NCBI RefSeq assembly: GCF_017368795.1
Contig: NZ_JAFNLL010000021.1
Coordinates: forward strand, 1-64,000
From: Arthrobacter cavernae
GTDB taxonomy: Bacteria; Actinomycetota; Actinomycetes; Actinomycetales; Micrococcaceae
Length of the DNA: 64,000 bases
Direction: 5' to 3'
In this document: piece after piece, positions 45,218-55,338 of the stretch
Position numbering within the stretch: the first letter of the stretch is position 1
Layout of the letters: each line of letters opens with the position of its first letter
The notes under the pieces: model-generated
What the model was told of the DNA's origin: nothing
Databases searched by the model: none
What the model saw: the letters and a program-made list of their open reading frames with translations, nothing else
Translations under genes and position numbers: made by a program

Positions 45218-48200
45218 GTGGGGGCAGGCAACAGCAATTTCGGGTTCATGCTGGCCGATTGGCCGGACCTGGCACAGCATGCCAGGCGCGCCGAACAGTT
45301 CGCCCGGATCGATCCGCGTGCCTCCATGTTCTATGCCCGGTACACCGCCGAGCGCCTCGTTGAGTGGCTCTACAAAGTCGAGCCCGGGCTCGTCCTTCCC
45401 TACAAGGACGACCTCAACGCCCTCCTCAACGAACCAGCCTTCAAGAACCTCGTCGGCGGCCCCATCGGCAGCAAACTCACCATAATCCGCAAAGCCGGAA
45501 ACAACGCCGTCCACAACACGGTCAACCCCACCATCCAAGGGGCGGAGCTCGTCCTCAAAGAACTCCACCACGTCTGCTACTGGCTCGCCCGGAACTACGC
45601 CAAAAATGGCAGCCAGCTGCCGCCGTCGTTGGCGTTCGACGCCGGCCACCTCGCCCCGGTCTCCAAGGCACCCGTCCAGCAGCAATCACCGGAGCAGCTC
45701 CAGAAACTGGAAGCAGAGCTCAAAGCCAAGGACGACGCCCTCGCGCAAGCCGCCGCAGCAAACGCGGATCTCGCAGCACAGCTGCAGCAGCTCCAAACCG
45801 AGATCGCCGCGGCCAAGAAACAGAACCAGTCCGTCCCGGACCACCACGACTACGACGAAGCACTGACCCGCAGGCACCTCATCGACCTGGACCTCCACGA
45901 GGCCGGCTGGCCGCTCGCGAACCCGGAAGACCGCGAATTCAGGGTGGACACCATGCCCACCGCCGGTGGAACGCTGAGCGGCACGGGCTACGTGGACTAC
46001 GTGCTGTGGGGAGCCGACGGACTGCCGCTGGCCGTGGTCGAAGCCAAACGGACCACCACGGACCCGCACGTCGGCAAGCAGCAGGCCAAGCTCTACGCCG
46101 ACTGCCTGGAACGCAGGTACGGCCGGCGGCCCGTCATCTACTACACCTCCGGCTACGAAACCTGGATCTGGGACGACTCCATGTATCCCGAGCGCGCGGT
46201 CCAGGGATTCCACACCCGGGACCAGCTGCAGCTGATCGTCAACCGCAGGCAGACCCGCAAGCCCCTTGCCCAGCAGCAGATCGACAACGCGATCGTCGAA
46301 CGGCCCTACCAGCACAACGCCATCCGCGCAGTCACCGAGGCCTACGAGGACCACCACGAGCGCAAGGCCCTGGTGGTCATGGCTACGGGCACCGGCAAGA
46401 CGCGCACCGTCGTCGCGCTCGCCAAACTGCTGCAGGAAGCCAACTGGGCCAAACGCGTCCTCTTCCTGGCCGACCGCGTTGCCCTGGTCAAACAGGCGGC
46501 CAACGCGTTCAAGACCCACCTGCCCGGCTCCGGCCCCGTCGTCCTCGGCTCCGGCGAGGAAGCGGACAGTCGCATCCATGTGGCCACCTACCCTGCCATG
46601 ATGAACCTCATCAACCAGACCGAGGGCAAGCTGGGCCAGCGCCGCTTCGGGATCGGCCACTACGACCTCATCGTCATCGACGAGGCCCACCGCTCCGTCT
46701 ACCAGAAGTACGGAGCCATCTTCGACTACTTCGACTCGCTCCTGATCGGGCTCACCGCCACTCCGCAGTCCGAGGTGGACCGCAACACCTACAGCCTGTT
46801 CGGCATCGAAGACAACGTCCCCACCTTTGCGTACGAGCTCAACGAAGCAATCGAGGCCGGCTACCTCGTCCCGCCCCGGATCGTGCCGGTTCCCCTCAAA
46901 TTCCCCTACGAGGGCATCGCCTACGACGACCTCTCCGACGAGGAAAAGGAGCAGTGGGACGAGCTCGACTGGAACGAGGACGGCGAGATCCCGGAGTCCG
47001 TGGATCCCGCGGTGGTGAATTCCTGGCTCTTCAACAAGGACACCGTGGACAAGGCCCTCGAGGTGCTGATGACCCGCGGCCACAGGGTGGCGGGCGGAGA
47101 CCGGCTGGGCAAGACCATCATCTTCGCCAAGAACAACCAGCACGCCGACTTCATCGCCGAACGCTTCGACCACAACTACCCGCATTTCAAGGGTCATTTC
47201 GCCCGCGTGGTCACCTACCAGGTCAACTACGCGCAGTCCCTGATCGAGGAGTTCTCGCGCGGGGACGGCGAGCCGCATATCGCCATCTCCGTGGACATGC
47301 TCGATACCGGCGTGGACGTGCCCGAGGCCGTGAACCTGGTCTTCTTCAAGATGGTGCGGTCCAAGACCAAGTTCTGGCAGATGGTGGGCCGCGGCACGCG
47401 GCTTTGCGCCGACCTCTTCGGCCCCGGCGAGGACAAGAAGGACTTCTTCATCTTCGACCTCTGCCGTAACGCCGAGTACTTCAATGCCGGCATGCCCGGA
47501 AACGAAGGCTCCCTCGGCAAGTCCCTCGCGGAAAGCACCTTCGCCACCCGCGTCCAGCTCTTGCGTACGACGGCGGACCTCGCCTGGGACTCCCGGCTCC
47601 CGTTTGTCGTGGAGTTGCGCGAGTCGCTGCAGCACACGGTTGGCCGGCTGCCGCAAGACAACTTCCTGGTGAAGCCTGCGCGCAGGTGGGTGGACAGGTT
47701 TTCCGAGGCTTCGGCCTGGGATTCGCTCAAGGTTGAGGACTTCGACGCCTTGGAAACGGACATCGCCCGGCTGGCGTCCATCGGCGCGTTGCCGGACACC
47801 GAGGAAGCGAAGCGCTTCGACTACCTCATGCTGCAGACCGAGCTCGCCTCCCTGCAAGGAAAACCGCTTGGCCCGTTCCGCAAGAAGGTCCAGGCGGTAG
47901 CCGCCGCGCTGCAGGATCAGCCGAATGTGCCGGCGATCGCAGCGCAGCTGACTCTGATCGAGACGATCCTGGATGATGCCGAGTGGGAGTCCGTGTCTGC
48001 CGAATGGCTGGAAGGGATCCGCCTTCGCTTGCGGGAGCTGGTCCACCTCATTGAGAAGCGCAGGCGCAACGTCGTCTACACAAACTTTCAGGACGAACTC
48101 GGCGAGTTGGAGGAGATTGAGCTCAGCGGGGCATCAAACGGTCACGTGGATCTGGTCCGGTATCGCGAGAAGATCCGCCTCTACCTCAGCCAGCATCAGG

Positions 48201-48616
48201 ACCACGCAAGCATCCAGCGCCTGCGCCGGAACAAGCAGCTGACCGCATTGGATCTCGCTGAGCTGGAGCGGATACTGCTGGAAAGCGGCCTCGGTTCCCT
48301 GGAAGACCTGAACCGGGCCGCCGGCGAAGGGCTGGGCCTCTACGTCCGCTCGCTCGTCGGTTTGGACCGCGAGGCCGTGGAGGAAGCCCTCGCGGATTTC
48401 GTCGCCGGAACCACCCTGACGTCCCAGCAACTCGACTTCCTCCAGGTCCTGACGACGCATCTGGTGGAGAACGGCAAAGTGGCCCCCGCTGCACTCTTCG
48501 ATTCGCCGTACAACGAGCTTGCCCCGTCCGGCCCGGACGTTCTCTTCGGCGACGACAGAGTGGTGAAGCTGTTCAGCATCCTGCGTTCCATCGAGGACCA
48601 CGCCCGGGCTGGATAG
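45218..48616 (+). CDS. hsdR: Type I restriction subunit HsdR with N-terminal DUF4145
   Basis: A 1132-residue motor-nuclease subunit. Order: DUF4145 domain (1-140), coiled coil (about 160-205), HsdR nuclease domain with VVEAKRT near 285, DEAD motor with TGTGKTR near 391 and DEAH near 488, helicase C domain, and an EcoEI-type C-terminus. I prefer GTG 45218, which has GGAGA spaced seven bases upstream; the frame opens at a TTG at 45173. It is 5.3 kb from mrr, separated by an oppositely oriented operon, so it must have its own promoter. Confidence 0.92.
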   Translation: MGAGNSNFGFMLADWPDLAQHARRAEQFARIDPRASMFYARYTAERLVEWLYKVEPGLVLPYKDDLNALLNEPAFKNLVGGPIGSKLTIIRKAGNNAVHNTVNPTIQGAELVLKELHHVCYWLARNYAKNGSQLPPSLAFDAGHLAPVSKAPVQQQSPEQLQKLEAELKAKDDALAQAAAANADLAAQLQQLQTEIAAAKKQNQSVPDHHDYDEALTRRHLIDLDLHEAGWPLANPEDREFRVDTMPTAGGTLSGTGYVDYVLWGADGLPLAVVEAKRTTTDPHVGKQQAKLYADCLERRYGRRPVIYYTSGYETWIWDDSMYPERAVQGFHTRDQLQLIVNRRQTRKPLAQQQIDNAIVERPYQHNAIRAVTEAYEDHHERKALVVMATGTGKTRTVVALAKLLQEANWAKRVLFLADRVALVKQAANAFKTHLPGSGPVVLGSGEEADSRIHVATYPAMMNLINQTEGKLGQRRFGIGHYDLIVIDEAHRSVYQKYGAIFDYFDSLLIGLTATPQSEVDRNTYSLFGIEDNVPTFAYELNEAIEAGYLVPPRIVPVPLKFPYEGIAYDDLSDEEKEQWDELDWNEDGEIPESVDPAVVNSWLFNKDTVDKALEVLMTRGHRVAGGDRLGKTIIFAKNNQHADFIAERFDHNYPHFKGHFARVVTYQVNYAQSLIEEFSRGDGEPHIAISVDMLDTGVDVPEAVNLVFFKMVRSKTKFWQMVGRGTRLCADLFGPGEDKKDFFIFDLCRNAEYFNAGMPGNEGSLGKSLAESTFATRVQLLRTTADLAWDSRLPFVVELRESLQHTVGRLPQDNFLVKPARRWVDRFSEASAWDSLKVEDFDALETDIARLASIGALPDTEEAKRFDYLMLQTELASLQGKPLGPFRKKVQAVAAALQDQPNVPAIAAQLTLIETILDDAEWESVSAEWLEGIRLRLRELVHLIEKRRRNVVYTNFQDELGELEEIELSGASNGHVDLVRYREKIRLYLSQHQDHASIQRLRRNKQLTALDLAELERILLESGLGSLEDLNRAAGEGLGLYVRSLVGLDREAVEEALADFVAGTTLTSQQLDFLQVLTTHLVENGKVAPAALFDSPYNELAPSGPDVLFGDDRVVKLFSILRSIEDHARAG

Positions 48617-48680
48617 CACGGGCGGCCGGGCCTCACGACGGCGGGTGGCGGGCGCCGTCGTCGTCGTTAGTTCCTGGTTC

Positions 48681-49187
48681 TTAATTCTTGGCGCGGGCCC
48701 GGACCAGATTGGCGTACGGCAGCCGGCCATAGCTGTCGACGAAGTCGGCGTGGTAGCCCGCTTCCGCCTTGTTGACCTCGGCCGCCGGGAATTCCTTCCA
48801 GGCGATGGCCAGCTCCATGGCGTCCCGGAGTTGCCAGATCAGCCGGGCATCCCAGACGACTGTAGGCCGGCCGCGGCCATAGTCCATGAACTCCTGGATC
48901 TGCTTGCGGAGCCCACGGTTTCCCTGGCTGCCGGCACTGGCCTTGCCCAGGTAAAGGACCCTGGCTTCGGGAACCCACTCGGCCTCCAGGGCATCCTTCT
49001 TGAGCGACGGGTCCTTCTTCCTGAAGGTGCCTGCGGTGCTCTTGGCGAGGAAGACCGGCTCGAAGCCTTCGGGCTGCAGGATGGCGAAAATGCCAGGGCC
49101 TTGGGGGACGCGCATGATTTCGAGCTCGTCGAAGACCCTGAACCCGGTGAAGCCGTCCTGGAGGAGCGTCTTTTTGGTGATTGGCAT
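48681..49187 (-). CDS. GIY-YIG-like nuclease-fold protein
   Basis: A 168-residue protein. PGIFAILQ, then VLYLGKASAGSQGNRGLRKQI and a central helix resemble the GIY-YIG domain, with the second motif as VLYLGKA and an Arg in GLRKQI. The catalytic Glu is probably in the C-terminal WQLRDAMELAIAW helix. A nuclease role is inferred. ATG with AGGAGCACC before it. Position directly after the R-M locus, convergent with hsdR, would suit a defence or repair function. Confidence 0.6.
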   Translation of the reverse strand: MPITKKTLLQDGFTGFRVFDELEIMRVPQGPGIFAILQPEGFEPVFLAKSTAGTFRKKDPSLKKDALEAEWVPEARVLYLGKASAGSQGNRGLRKQIQEFMDYGRGRPTVVWDARLIWQLRDAMELAIAWKEFPAAEVNKAEAGYHADFVDSYGRLPYANLVRARAKN

Positions 49188-49364
49188 GGTGCTCCTACTT
49201 TAGGGGGTCAGGACCACAGGCTCAGTCTGACGTCGCGCCGGACAAGGAGCCGTGTGAAGATGCTAGGCGGTATCACTACGGCAACTGACGCCCGGGCGCA
49301 TTAATCCTGCAGATCAGGCGGGGTCTGGGGCTCCGAAGCCACCGGACCTGCTGGATTGTTCACG

Positions 49365-49952
49365 TTAGCCGGCGTCGAAGCCCGGCAGGGACTGTAGGTT
49401 CCTGATCCGTGATGCGCCGCATTCAACGGCCACTCGAGCGATGTCGATGGACGCACCGCCCCTGCTCTTGGGCCGGCCCACGGCAATGTGCGGCGTCCAG
49501 CGCGGGGATCTGAATCCAAGGGCAGGTGAGCTCAGAATGAAGTCGTCGATGTTGTCCACGAGCAGTTCGTCGAGGAGCTCGTGGAGCGCCACAACAAGCG
49601 AGACCTGGTATTCGCGCACATGCTGGGGAACCTCGACTTCCAGGCCGCTCACGCTGCCACGGCCAAGGACGATCAATCTGTCAGCGGTGCCGGAAAAGCC
49701 CTCCAGCACGGGCAACCCCTGAAGCCAGGAAACCATCCTGCGGCTTGCCGACTCGGCGCTGGTGATTCCTTTGGTCCAGGCCGCGACGTCCTGGGCAAAG
49801 TCTTCGAGAAGGCCAAGGTGGAGCAGGGTCATGTGCAATCCCCGGGGCCGGCGCAGCGCATCCACGTAGCGGCCAAAGCCCTCATAGTCCGCGGGCCCGG
49901 ATCCGATGCTGAGCACGGGAACCTCCACCGTGATGCGTGGAAGCGTCTGCAT
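49365..49952 (-). CDS. 2H phosphoesterase-like protein
   Basis: A 195-residue protein with two histidine motifs in the spacing of the 2H superfamily: HMTLLHLG near residue 40 (HxTL) and WTPHIAVGRPK near 153, where the second motif is HIAV rather than HxT. The family includes RNA ligases and 2',5'-phosphodiesterases. Activity is uncertain because the second motif is altered. The next minus-strand gene lies 177 bases downstream with nothing else seen between them. Confidence 0.6.
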   Translation of the reverse strand: MQTLPRITVEVPVLSIGSGPADYEGFGRYVDALRRPRGLHMTLLHLGLLEDFAQDVAAWTKGITSAESASRRMVSWLQGLPVLEGFSGTADRLIVLGRGSVSGLEVEVPQHVREYQVSLVVALHELLDELLVDNIDDFILSSPALGFRSPRWTPHIAVGRPKSRGGASIDIARVAVECGASRIRNLQSLPGFDAG

Positions 49953-50017
49953 CGGGCCTCCCTGTCAGCGCCGGGCGATGGTTCTGCCTGCAATTATCCT
50001 CTGAGGGCCCAGGAACC

Positions 50018-50117
50018 CGTCGGATTCTGCTCAATCATTCACGCCGCGCGGTTCCGCAGCCCCGGGAATACGCTGGCCGGGAGCCAGTGTGCCGGATTGA
50101 TCGAGCAGAATCCGACG
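50018..50117. repeat. Long inverted repeat upstream of the asparagine operon
   Basis: Left arm 50018-50037 and right arm 50098-50117 pair over 20 bases with one mismatch (core GTCGGATTCTGCTC / GAGCAGAATCCGAC). A 60-base loop contains a smaller hairpin (CTGGC...GCCAG). It lies in the 246-base gap between the 2H protein start and the GntR gene, 46 bases before the GntR promoter. It could be a terminator-like structure, a regulatory element or a small mobile repeat. Confidence 0.6.
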
Positions 50118-50162
50118 CCGGCCAGGCCGCACCCCATGCCCCGCAACAAACCCGCACCCCTT

Positions 50163-50192
50163 TTGACACGCCCCTGTGACCCGTGCCATATT
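50163..50192 (+). promoter_or_regulatory. Promoter of leaderless GntR gene
   Basis: TTGACA at 50163-50168, an 18-base spacer, and CATATT at 50187-50192. The GTG start at 50199 begins six bases after the -10 box, and there is no ribosome-binding site, so the transcript should be leaderless. Confidence 0.6.
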
Positions 50193-50198
50193 CATTAC

Positions 50199-51041
50199 GT
50201 GAACCTGTCAGACAGCCGGACAGCCGGACAGGCCGACACCGGACAGCCCGCCTCCAGCCAGAAAGCTGCGGCAGGCCAGCGCCCCGCCACAAGCGGCGCC
50301 GTCCCCCGGCCTGCTCAAGGCGCAGTCTCCCGCCCAGCCACCTCGCGCCCCGCGCCCCGCCCCCTCACCGAGCCCCGGCCCCTCACCCGAGTCAGCGCTG
50401 CCGAAGCTGTATTCAGCGCCATCCGCCACGACATCGAGTCCGGGGCGTTCGGGATCGGTGCCAAGCTCAGCTCCGAAGCCACGCTGGCAACCCAGTACGG
50501 CGTGAGCCGCTCCGTCATCCGTGAGGCGCTCCGCTCCTGCAACACCCTCGGCCTGACGGTCACCAAGACGGGCAAGGGCACGTTCGTTGTATCCAACCAT
50601 GTGGCCAACGACCTCACGCTCGGCCAGTACAGCGCACGGGACCTCAACGAGGCGCGCCCGCACATCGAGGTTCCGGCAGCGGGCCTCGCCGCGCAGCGCC
50701 GCACCGAGGAAGACCTGGAACACCTCAAGGACCTCGTCCAGGCCATGCTCACCGAAACCGACCCCGAGGCCTGGGTGAGCCTGGACGCAAACTTCCACTC
50801 CGCCGTCGCGCGTGCCAGCGGCAACAGGGTCTTCGCGAGCGTCGTCTCCGAAATCCGCGAGGCCCTGGCCCACCAGTCCGAAACCCTGAACATGGTGGCG
50901 GACCGGCAGCACCTCTCGGACGAGGAACACCTCGCGGTCCTGGACGCCATCGAAGCCGGCGACGCCGACGCCGCCAGCCACGCCATGGCCGAGCACCTGA
51001 ACGCAGTGGCCGCAGCCCTGGACTCCATCCTCAGCAAATGA
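50199..51041 (+). CDS. GntR/FadR-family regulator of the asparagine operon
   Basis: A 280-residue regulator. A Pro/Ala/Arg/Thr-rich N-terminal tail (about 1-65) is followed by a GntR winged helix (about 68-135; VFSAIRHDIESGAFGIGAKL, ATQYGVSRSVIREALR) and an FCD ligand domain (about 145-275; FHSAVARASGNRVF). The start GTG at 50199 has a promoter directly upstream and no Shine-Dalgarno. The gene overlaps ansA by four bases, so the regulator is made with the enzymes it controls; aspartate or asparagine is the expected effector. Confidence 0.88.
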   Translation: MNLSDSRTAGQADTGQPASSQKAAAGQRPATSGAVPRPAQGAVSRPATSRPAPRPLTEPRPLTRVSAAEAVFSAIRHDIESGAFGIGAKLSSEATLATQYGVSRSVIREALRSCNTLGLTVTKTGKGTFVVSNHVANDLTLGQYSARDLNEARPHIEVPAAGLAAQRRTEEDLEHLKDLVQAMLTETDPEAWVSLDANFHSAVARASGNRVFASVVSEIREALAHQSETLNMVADRQHLSDEEHLAVLDAIEAGDADAASHAMAEHLNAVAAALDSILSK

Positions 51042-52111
51042 CCCCAGCGAAGGACACCATGCCCGCCCCCGAAGCACCGGCAGGCGCAGCCCCCGCCGCA
51101 CCAAAGGCCGCACCAAGCATAGCCCCGGACACCCACACCCCGCGCCACGTCCCCCTGGTGGAACAGACCCGCGACGGCCTCGTGGAAAGCGTCCACTACG
51201 GCTCGCTGATCGCCACCGGTCCCGGCGGCGAAACGCTCATCACGGGCGGCGATCCCGACGCCGTCTTCTACCCCCGCTCCTCGCTCAAGCCGCTGCAGGC
51301 CGTGGCCATGGTCCGCGCCGGCCTCGAGCTGCCGGATGACCTTATGGCCCTCACCGCGGCCAGCCACTCGGGTGCCGCGATGCACCGCGAGGGCGCCGCC
51401 CGCATCCTGGCGCTTCACGGCCTCGACGAAACAGCCCTCGAAAACAGCACCGACCTCCCGTACGGAACCAGCGAGCGCGAGGACTGGCTCCGCCACGGCG
51501 GAATCCCCACCCAGCTCGCCCAGAACTGCTCCGGCAAGCACGCCTCCATGGCCGCCGTCTGCGTGATCAACGGCTGGCCGGTCCGGGGCTACCTGCACCC
51601 CGAGCACCCGCTCCAACTCCTCGTGAGGGACACCATCACCGAACTCACCGGCGAGGACGCTGCCGCCGTCAGCACCGACGGCTGCGGCACGCCCCTCTTC
51701 GCCCACAGCCTGCACGGCATGGCCCGCGCCTACGGCCGGCTCGCCAGCGCGGCGGCCGCCGGCGAAGAGGGGCAGGTCGCCAACGCCATGCGCCGCTACC
51801 CGGAGATGGTGGCCGGCGAGGGCCGCGACGTCACCGCCCTCATGCGCGCCGTCCCGGGCCTGCTCGCCAAGGACGGCTTCGAGGGCCTCCAGCTGATCGG
51901 CCTCCAGGACGGCACCGGAATCGCCGTCAAGATCTCCGACGGCGGCGACCGCGCCCGCCTGCCCGTCACCGTCCACGTGCTGGAGGCACTCGGCGTAGAC
52001 CCCGGCACCCTGGCCACGCTGGAAACCTCGCCGGTGCTGGGCGGCGGCCACCCGGTGGGCGTGCTCCGTGCCGCCGACTTCCTGCCTATCGGCTACCTTT
52101 CAGCCAACTAA
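51038..52111 (+). CDS. ansA: L-asparaginase (asparaginase II family)
   Basis: A 357-residue protein of the asparaginase_II family (PF06089 type), different from the bacterial type I/II fold. Recognisable segments: VESVHYGSLIATGPGG near residue 48, YPRSSLKPLQAVAMV near 80, LTAASHSG near 106, and QNCSGKHASM near 163. It hydrolyses L-asparagine to aspartate and ammonia in the cytoplasm. ATGA overlap with the regulator gene. Aspartase follows, so asparagine goes on to fumarate. Confidence 0.88.
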   Translation: MTPAKDTMPAPEAPAGAAPAAPKAAPSIAPDTHTPRHVPLVEQTRDGLVESVHYGSLIATGPGGETLITGGDPDAVFYPRSSLKPLQAVAMVRAGLELPDDLMALTAASHSGAAMHREGAARILALHGLDETALENSTDLPYGTSEREDWLRHGGIPTQLAQNCSGKHASMAAVCVINGWPVRGYLHPEHPLQLLVRDTITELTGEDAAAVSTDGCGTPLFAHSLHGMARAYGRLASAAAAGEEGQVANAMRRYPEMVAGEGRDVTALMRAVPGLLAKDGFEGLQLIGLQDGTGIAVKISDGGDRARLPVTVHVLEALGVDPGTLATLETSPVLGGGHPVGVLRAADFLPIGYLSAN

Positions 52112-52140
52112 CGCACCGCAACCCCTAACAAAGGACAGCA

Positions 52141-53607
52141 ATGTCAGCTGACGATCAGTTGCGCCCATTCCGCTCCGAGCACGACCTCCTCGGCGACCGC
52201 GACGTCCCCGCGGACGCCTACTGGGGCGTCCACACGCTGCGCGCCATCGAGAACTTCCCCATCACGGGCCAGCCGCTGGCCAGCAACGCCAACCTCATCA
52301 AGGGCCTGGCCGCGGTGAAGCTCGCCGCCGCGCGCACCAACCGCGAGCTCGGCCTGCTGGACGAAGAGCGCGCCAAAGCCATTGAGCAGGCCTGCCAGGA
52401 CATCCTGGACGGGAAGCTCCATGACCAGTTCATGGTGGACGTCATCCAGGGCGGCGCGGGCACCAGCTCGAACATGAACGCCAACGAGGTCATCGCCAAC
52501 CGCGCCCTGGAGATCCTGGGCCACCCCAAGGGCGACTACGCCAGGCTGAACCCGAATGACCACGTCAACCTCAGCCAGTCCACCAACGACGTCTACCCGA
52601 CGGCGGTCAAACTCGGCACCATCTTCGGTATCAAGCAGCTGCTCTCCGCACTCAAGGAACTCGAAGTCGCTTTCGCGGACAAGGGCACCGAATTCCGCAG
52701 CGTGGTGAAGATGGGCCGCACCCAGCTGCAGGACGCCGTGCCCATGACCCTGGGCCAGGAATTCGGCGGCTACGCTGTGACCGTCGGGGAGGACCGGGCC
52801 CGCCTGGCCGAATCCCAGATGCTGATCCACGAGATCAACCTCGGCGCCACGGCGATCGGCACCGGACTGAACGCTCCCGCCGGCTACGCCGAGGCCGCCT
52901 GCCGGCACCTGGCCGAGATCACCGGCCTGCCGCTGGTCACCGCCGTCGACCTCATCGAGGCCACCCAGGACGTGGGCGCGTTCGTCCACCTCTCCGGCGT
53001 GCTGAAGCGCGTGGCCGTGAAGCTGTCCAAGATTTGCAACGACCTCCGCCTGCTGTCCTCCGGGCCGCGCGCGGGACTGGGCGAGATCAACCTCCCGGCA
53101 GTGCAGTCGGGATCGTCCATCATGCCGGGCAAGATCAACCCGGTGATCCCGGAAGTGGTCAGCCAGGTGGCCTATGAGGTCATCGGCAACGACGTCACCG
53201 TCACCATGGCGGCCGAGGCGGGCCAGCTCCAACTGAACGCCTTCGAGCCGATCATCGTGCACAGCCTGCACAAGAGCATCTCCCACCTGGAAGCTGCCTG
53301 CCGTACCCTCACGGATCGCTGCGTCCGGGGCATCACCGCAAACACCGAACACCTCCGGCTCACCGTGGAACAGTCAATCGGCCTGGTCACGGCACTGAAC
53401 CCGCACATCGGCTATGCCTCCGCCACCGCCATCGCGCAGGAGGCCCTCGCCACCGGCAAGGGCGTGGCGGAACTCGTCCTGGAACACGGTCTGCTGACCG
53501 CTGACCAGCTCGAGAAACTGCTCAGCCCCGAACGCCTCGCGAACTTCCCCAACCGCGCCCTAACCTCGCAAGCTCGGTCAGGGAACCCGGCGGTCGTGGG
53601 CCCATAG
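52141..53607 (+). CDS. aspA: Aspartate ammonia-lyase
   Basis: A 488-residue aspartase of the fumarase/aspartase superfamily. The lyase signature [12 protein letters not shown] is at residues 323-334, with [11 protein letters not shown] near 140 and [11 protein letters not shown] near 103. It converts L-aspartate to fumarate and ammonia. It follows ansA by 29 bases with AAAGGACAG before the ATG. Length and motifs are standard. Confidence 0.95.
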   Translation: MSADDQLRPFRSEHDLLGDRDVPADAYWGVHTLRAIENFPITGQPLASNANLIKGLAAVKLAAARTNRELGLLDEERAKAIEQACQDILDGKLHDQFMVDVIQGGAGTSSNMNANEVIANRALEILGHPKGDYARLNPNDHVNLSQSTNDVYPTAVKLGTIFGIKQLLSALKELEVAFADKGTEFRSVVKMGRTQLQDAVPMTLGQEFGGYAVTVGEDRARLAESQMLIHEINLGATAIGTGLNAPAGYAEAACRHLAEITGLPLVTAVDLIEATQDVGAFVHLSGVLKRVAVKLSKICNDLRLLSSGPRAGLGEINLPAVQSGSSIMPGKINPVIPEVVSQVAYEVIGNDVTVTMAAEAGQLQLNAFEPIIVHSLHKSISHLEAACRTLTDRCVRGITANTEHLRLTVEQSIGLVTALNPHIGYASATAIAQEALATGKGVAELVLEHGLLTADQLEKLLSPERLANFPNRALTSQARSGNPAVVGP

Positions 53608-53608
53608 C

Positions 53609-53638
53609 CCGACGACGGCGGCCGCACGCCGCCGTCGG
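53609..53638. terminator. Stem-loop between aspA and the permease gene
   Basis: CGACGGCGGC (53613-53622) pairs with GCCGCCGTCG (53628-53637) around a five-base loop just after the aspA stop. It could reduce read-through into the permease gene. Confidence 0.5.
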
Positions 53639-53707
53639 ACACTCACCGGAGCTGATCCCCCCAACAGCTCAAGCAGGACCCCCAACAGGACACCCCTAAG
53701 GACTCCA

Positions 53708-55225
53708 ATGACCAACGCACCCATTACGGACCACACGGTCCCCGCCCAGGCGCACGCCTCCGAACGGGCCCTTCATGCAGAGGACAAGGGCTATCACAAG
53801 AGCCTGAAGCCGCGCCAGATCCAGATGATCGCGATCGGCGGCGCCATCGGCACCGGCCTGTTCCTCGGCGCCGGCGGCCGCCTCAACGCCGCGGGCCCGT
53901 CCCTTGTCATCGCGTACGCGGTCTGCGGCTTCTTTGCCTTCCTGATCCTGCGCGCACTGGGCGAACTGGTTCTGCACCGCCCGTCGTCGGGCTCGTTCGT
54001 CTCCTACGCCCGCGAGTTCTTCGGCGAGAAGGCGGCGTTCGTCTCCGGCTGGTTCTACTGGATCAACTGGGCCACCACCACCATCGTGGACATCACCGCC
54101 GCGGCCCTGTACATGAACTTCTTCGGCAACTACATCCCCTGGATGGCGGCTGTTCCGCAGTGGGCCTGGGCCCTGATCGCCCTGGTGGTGGTCCTGTGCC
54201 TGAACCTGGTCTCGGTCAAGGTGTTCGGCGAGATGGAGTTCTGGTTCGCGCTGATCAAGGTGGCCGCCCTGGTCGCATTCCTGGTCATCGGCACCTACTT
54301 CGTCATCTTCGGCACCCCGGTTGAGGGCCAGCAGGTCGGCTTCAGCCTCATCACGGACCACGGCGGCATCTTCCCCAACGGTTTCCTGCCCATGATCATC
54401 CTCATGCAGGGCGTGCTGTTCGCCTACGCCTCGATCGAGCTCGTAGGCACCGCAGCCGGCGAAACCGAGAACCCCGAAAAGATCATGCCCAAGGCCATCA
54501 ACTCCGTGGTCTTCCGCATCGGGGTCTTCTACGTCGGCTCCGTCATCCTGCTGGCCCTGCTCCTGCCGTACACCTCGTACGAGAAGGGCGTCAGCCCGTT
54601 CGTGACGTTCTTCGGCTCCATCGGCATCCAGGGCGTGGACGTCATCATGAACCTCGTGGTCCTCACCGCCGCCCTGTCCTCGCTGAACGCAGGCCTGTAC
54701 TCCACCGGCCGCATCCTGCGCTCCATGTCCGTGGCCGGATCGGCCCCGAAGTTCGCCCAGCGCATGAACAAGGCAGGCGTCCCCTACGGCGGCATCGCGA
54801 TCACCGCCGGCGTCTCGCTGCTCGGCGTCCCGCTGAACTACCTGGTCCCGGCGCAGGCCTTCGAGATCGTCCTCAACGTCGCCTCCGTGGGCATCATCGT
54901 CACGTGGGCCACGATCGTCCTGTGCCAGATGCAGCTCAAGCGCTGGGCGGACAAGGGCTGGCTGAAGCGCCCGTCCTTCCGGATGTTCGGCGCCCCGTAC
55001 ACCGGCTACCTTTCGCTGCTCTTCCTCGTGGGTGTGCTGGTGATGGTGTTCATCGACTCCCCGCTCACGTTGCTGGTCACCCTGGTGGCCTGCGCGCTCA
55101 TGGTGGGCGGCTGGTACGCCTGCCGCAAGCAGATCCACGAGCTCGCCGCGGCCCGCGACGGCTTCACCGGCAGCTCCCCGGTGATCGCCAACCGTCCGGT
55201 GTCCGGAGCCGAGGACAGGATCTAA
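53708..55225 (+). CDS. ansP: Amino acid permease (APC family), probable asparagine/aspartate uptake
   Basis: A 505-residue APC-family permease with twelve membrane helices. The N-terminal [20 protein letters not shown] and the conserved [12 protein letters not shown], then [20 protein letters not shown] near residue 240, match the AnsP/GABA-permease branch. It should import asparagine or aspartate with protons. It is 100 bases after aspA, with a hairpin between. A strong stem-loop follows the stop. Confidence 0.9.
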   Translation: MTNAPITDHTVPAQAHASERALHAEDKGYHKSLKPRQIQMIAIGGAIGTGLFLGAGGRLNAAGPSLVIAYAVCGFFAFLILRALGELVLHRPSSGSFVSYAREFFGEKAAFVSGWFYWINWATTTIVDITAAALYMNFFGNYIPWMAAVPQWAWALIALVVVLCLNLVSVKVFGEMEFWFALIKVAALVAFLVIGTYFVIFGTPVEGQQVGFSLITDHGGIFPNGFLPMIILMQGVLFAYASIELVGTAAGETENPEKIMPKAINSVVFRIGVFYVGSVILLALLLPYTSYEKGVSPFVTFFGSIGIQGVDVIMNLVVLTAALSSLNAGLYSTGRILRSMSVAGSAPKFAQRMNKAGVPYGGIAITAGVSLLGVPLNYLVPAQAFEIVLNVASVGIIVTWATIVLCQMQLKRWADKGWLKRPSFRMFGAPYTGYLSLLFLVGVLVMVFIDSPLTLLVTLVACALMVGGWYACRKQIHELAAARDGFTGSSPVIANRPVSGAEDRI

Positions 55226-55239
55226 CGCTCCAGTAAAGT

Positions 55240-55296
55240 GCCCGACGGCGGCGCCCGGATTCCGTGACAGCGGAACCATGGGTGCCGCCGTCGGGC
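55240..55296 (+). terminator. Strong terminator of the asparagine operon
   Basis: GCCCGACGGCGGCGCCC (55240-55256) pairs with GGGTGCCGCCGTCGGGC (55280-55296) with one G-T pair, and an inner TTCCG/CGGAA stem fills the loop. It ends the ans operon before the FadR-type gene. Confidence 0.75.
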
Positions 55297-55307
55297 GTTA
55301 AACGCAA

Positions 55308-55332
55308 ACATCCGATGATTGATGGCTAAGAT
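55308..55332 (+). promoter_or_regulatory. Operator-like site and -10 box of the fuc regulator gene
   Basis: ACATCCGATGA at 55308-55318 matches the palindrome ACATCCGATGT in the fuc divergent region (60928-60938). TAAGAT at 55327-55332 is a -10 box that ends six bases before the ATG at 55339. The operator lies in the -35/spacer region, which suggests autoregulation. Confidence 0.55.
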
Positions 55333-55338
55333 TGCTTC

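Noticed and set aside
45686..48046. A 786-codon minus-strand open frame opposite hsdR
   Set aside because: No recognisable domain and valine/glycine/aspartate-rich composition typical of an antisense frame; hsdR motifs are intact on the plus strand.
53696..55279. A 527-codon minus-strand frame opposite the permease gene
   Set aside because: Highly charged, repetitive His/Asp/Glu composition is the mirror of hydrophobic helices in the permease; no start signal.
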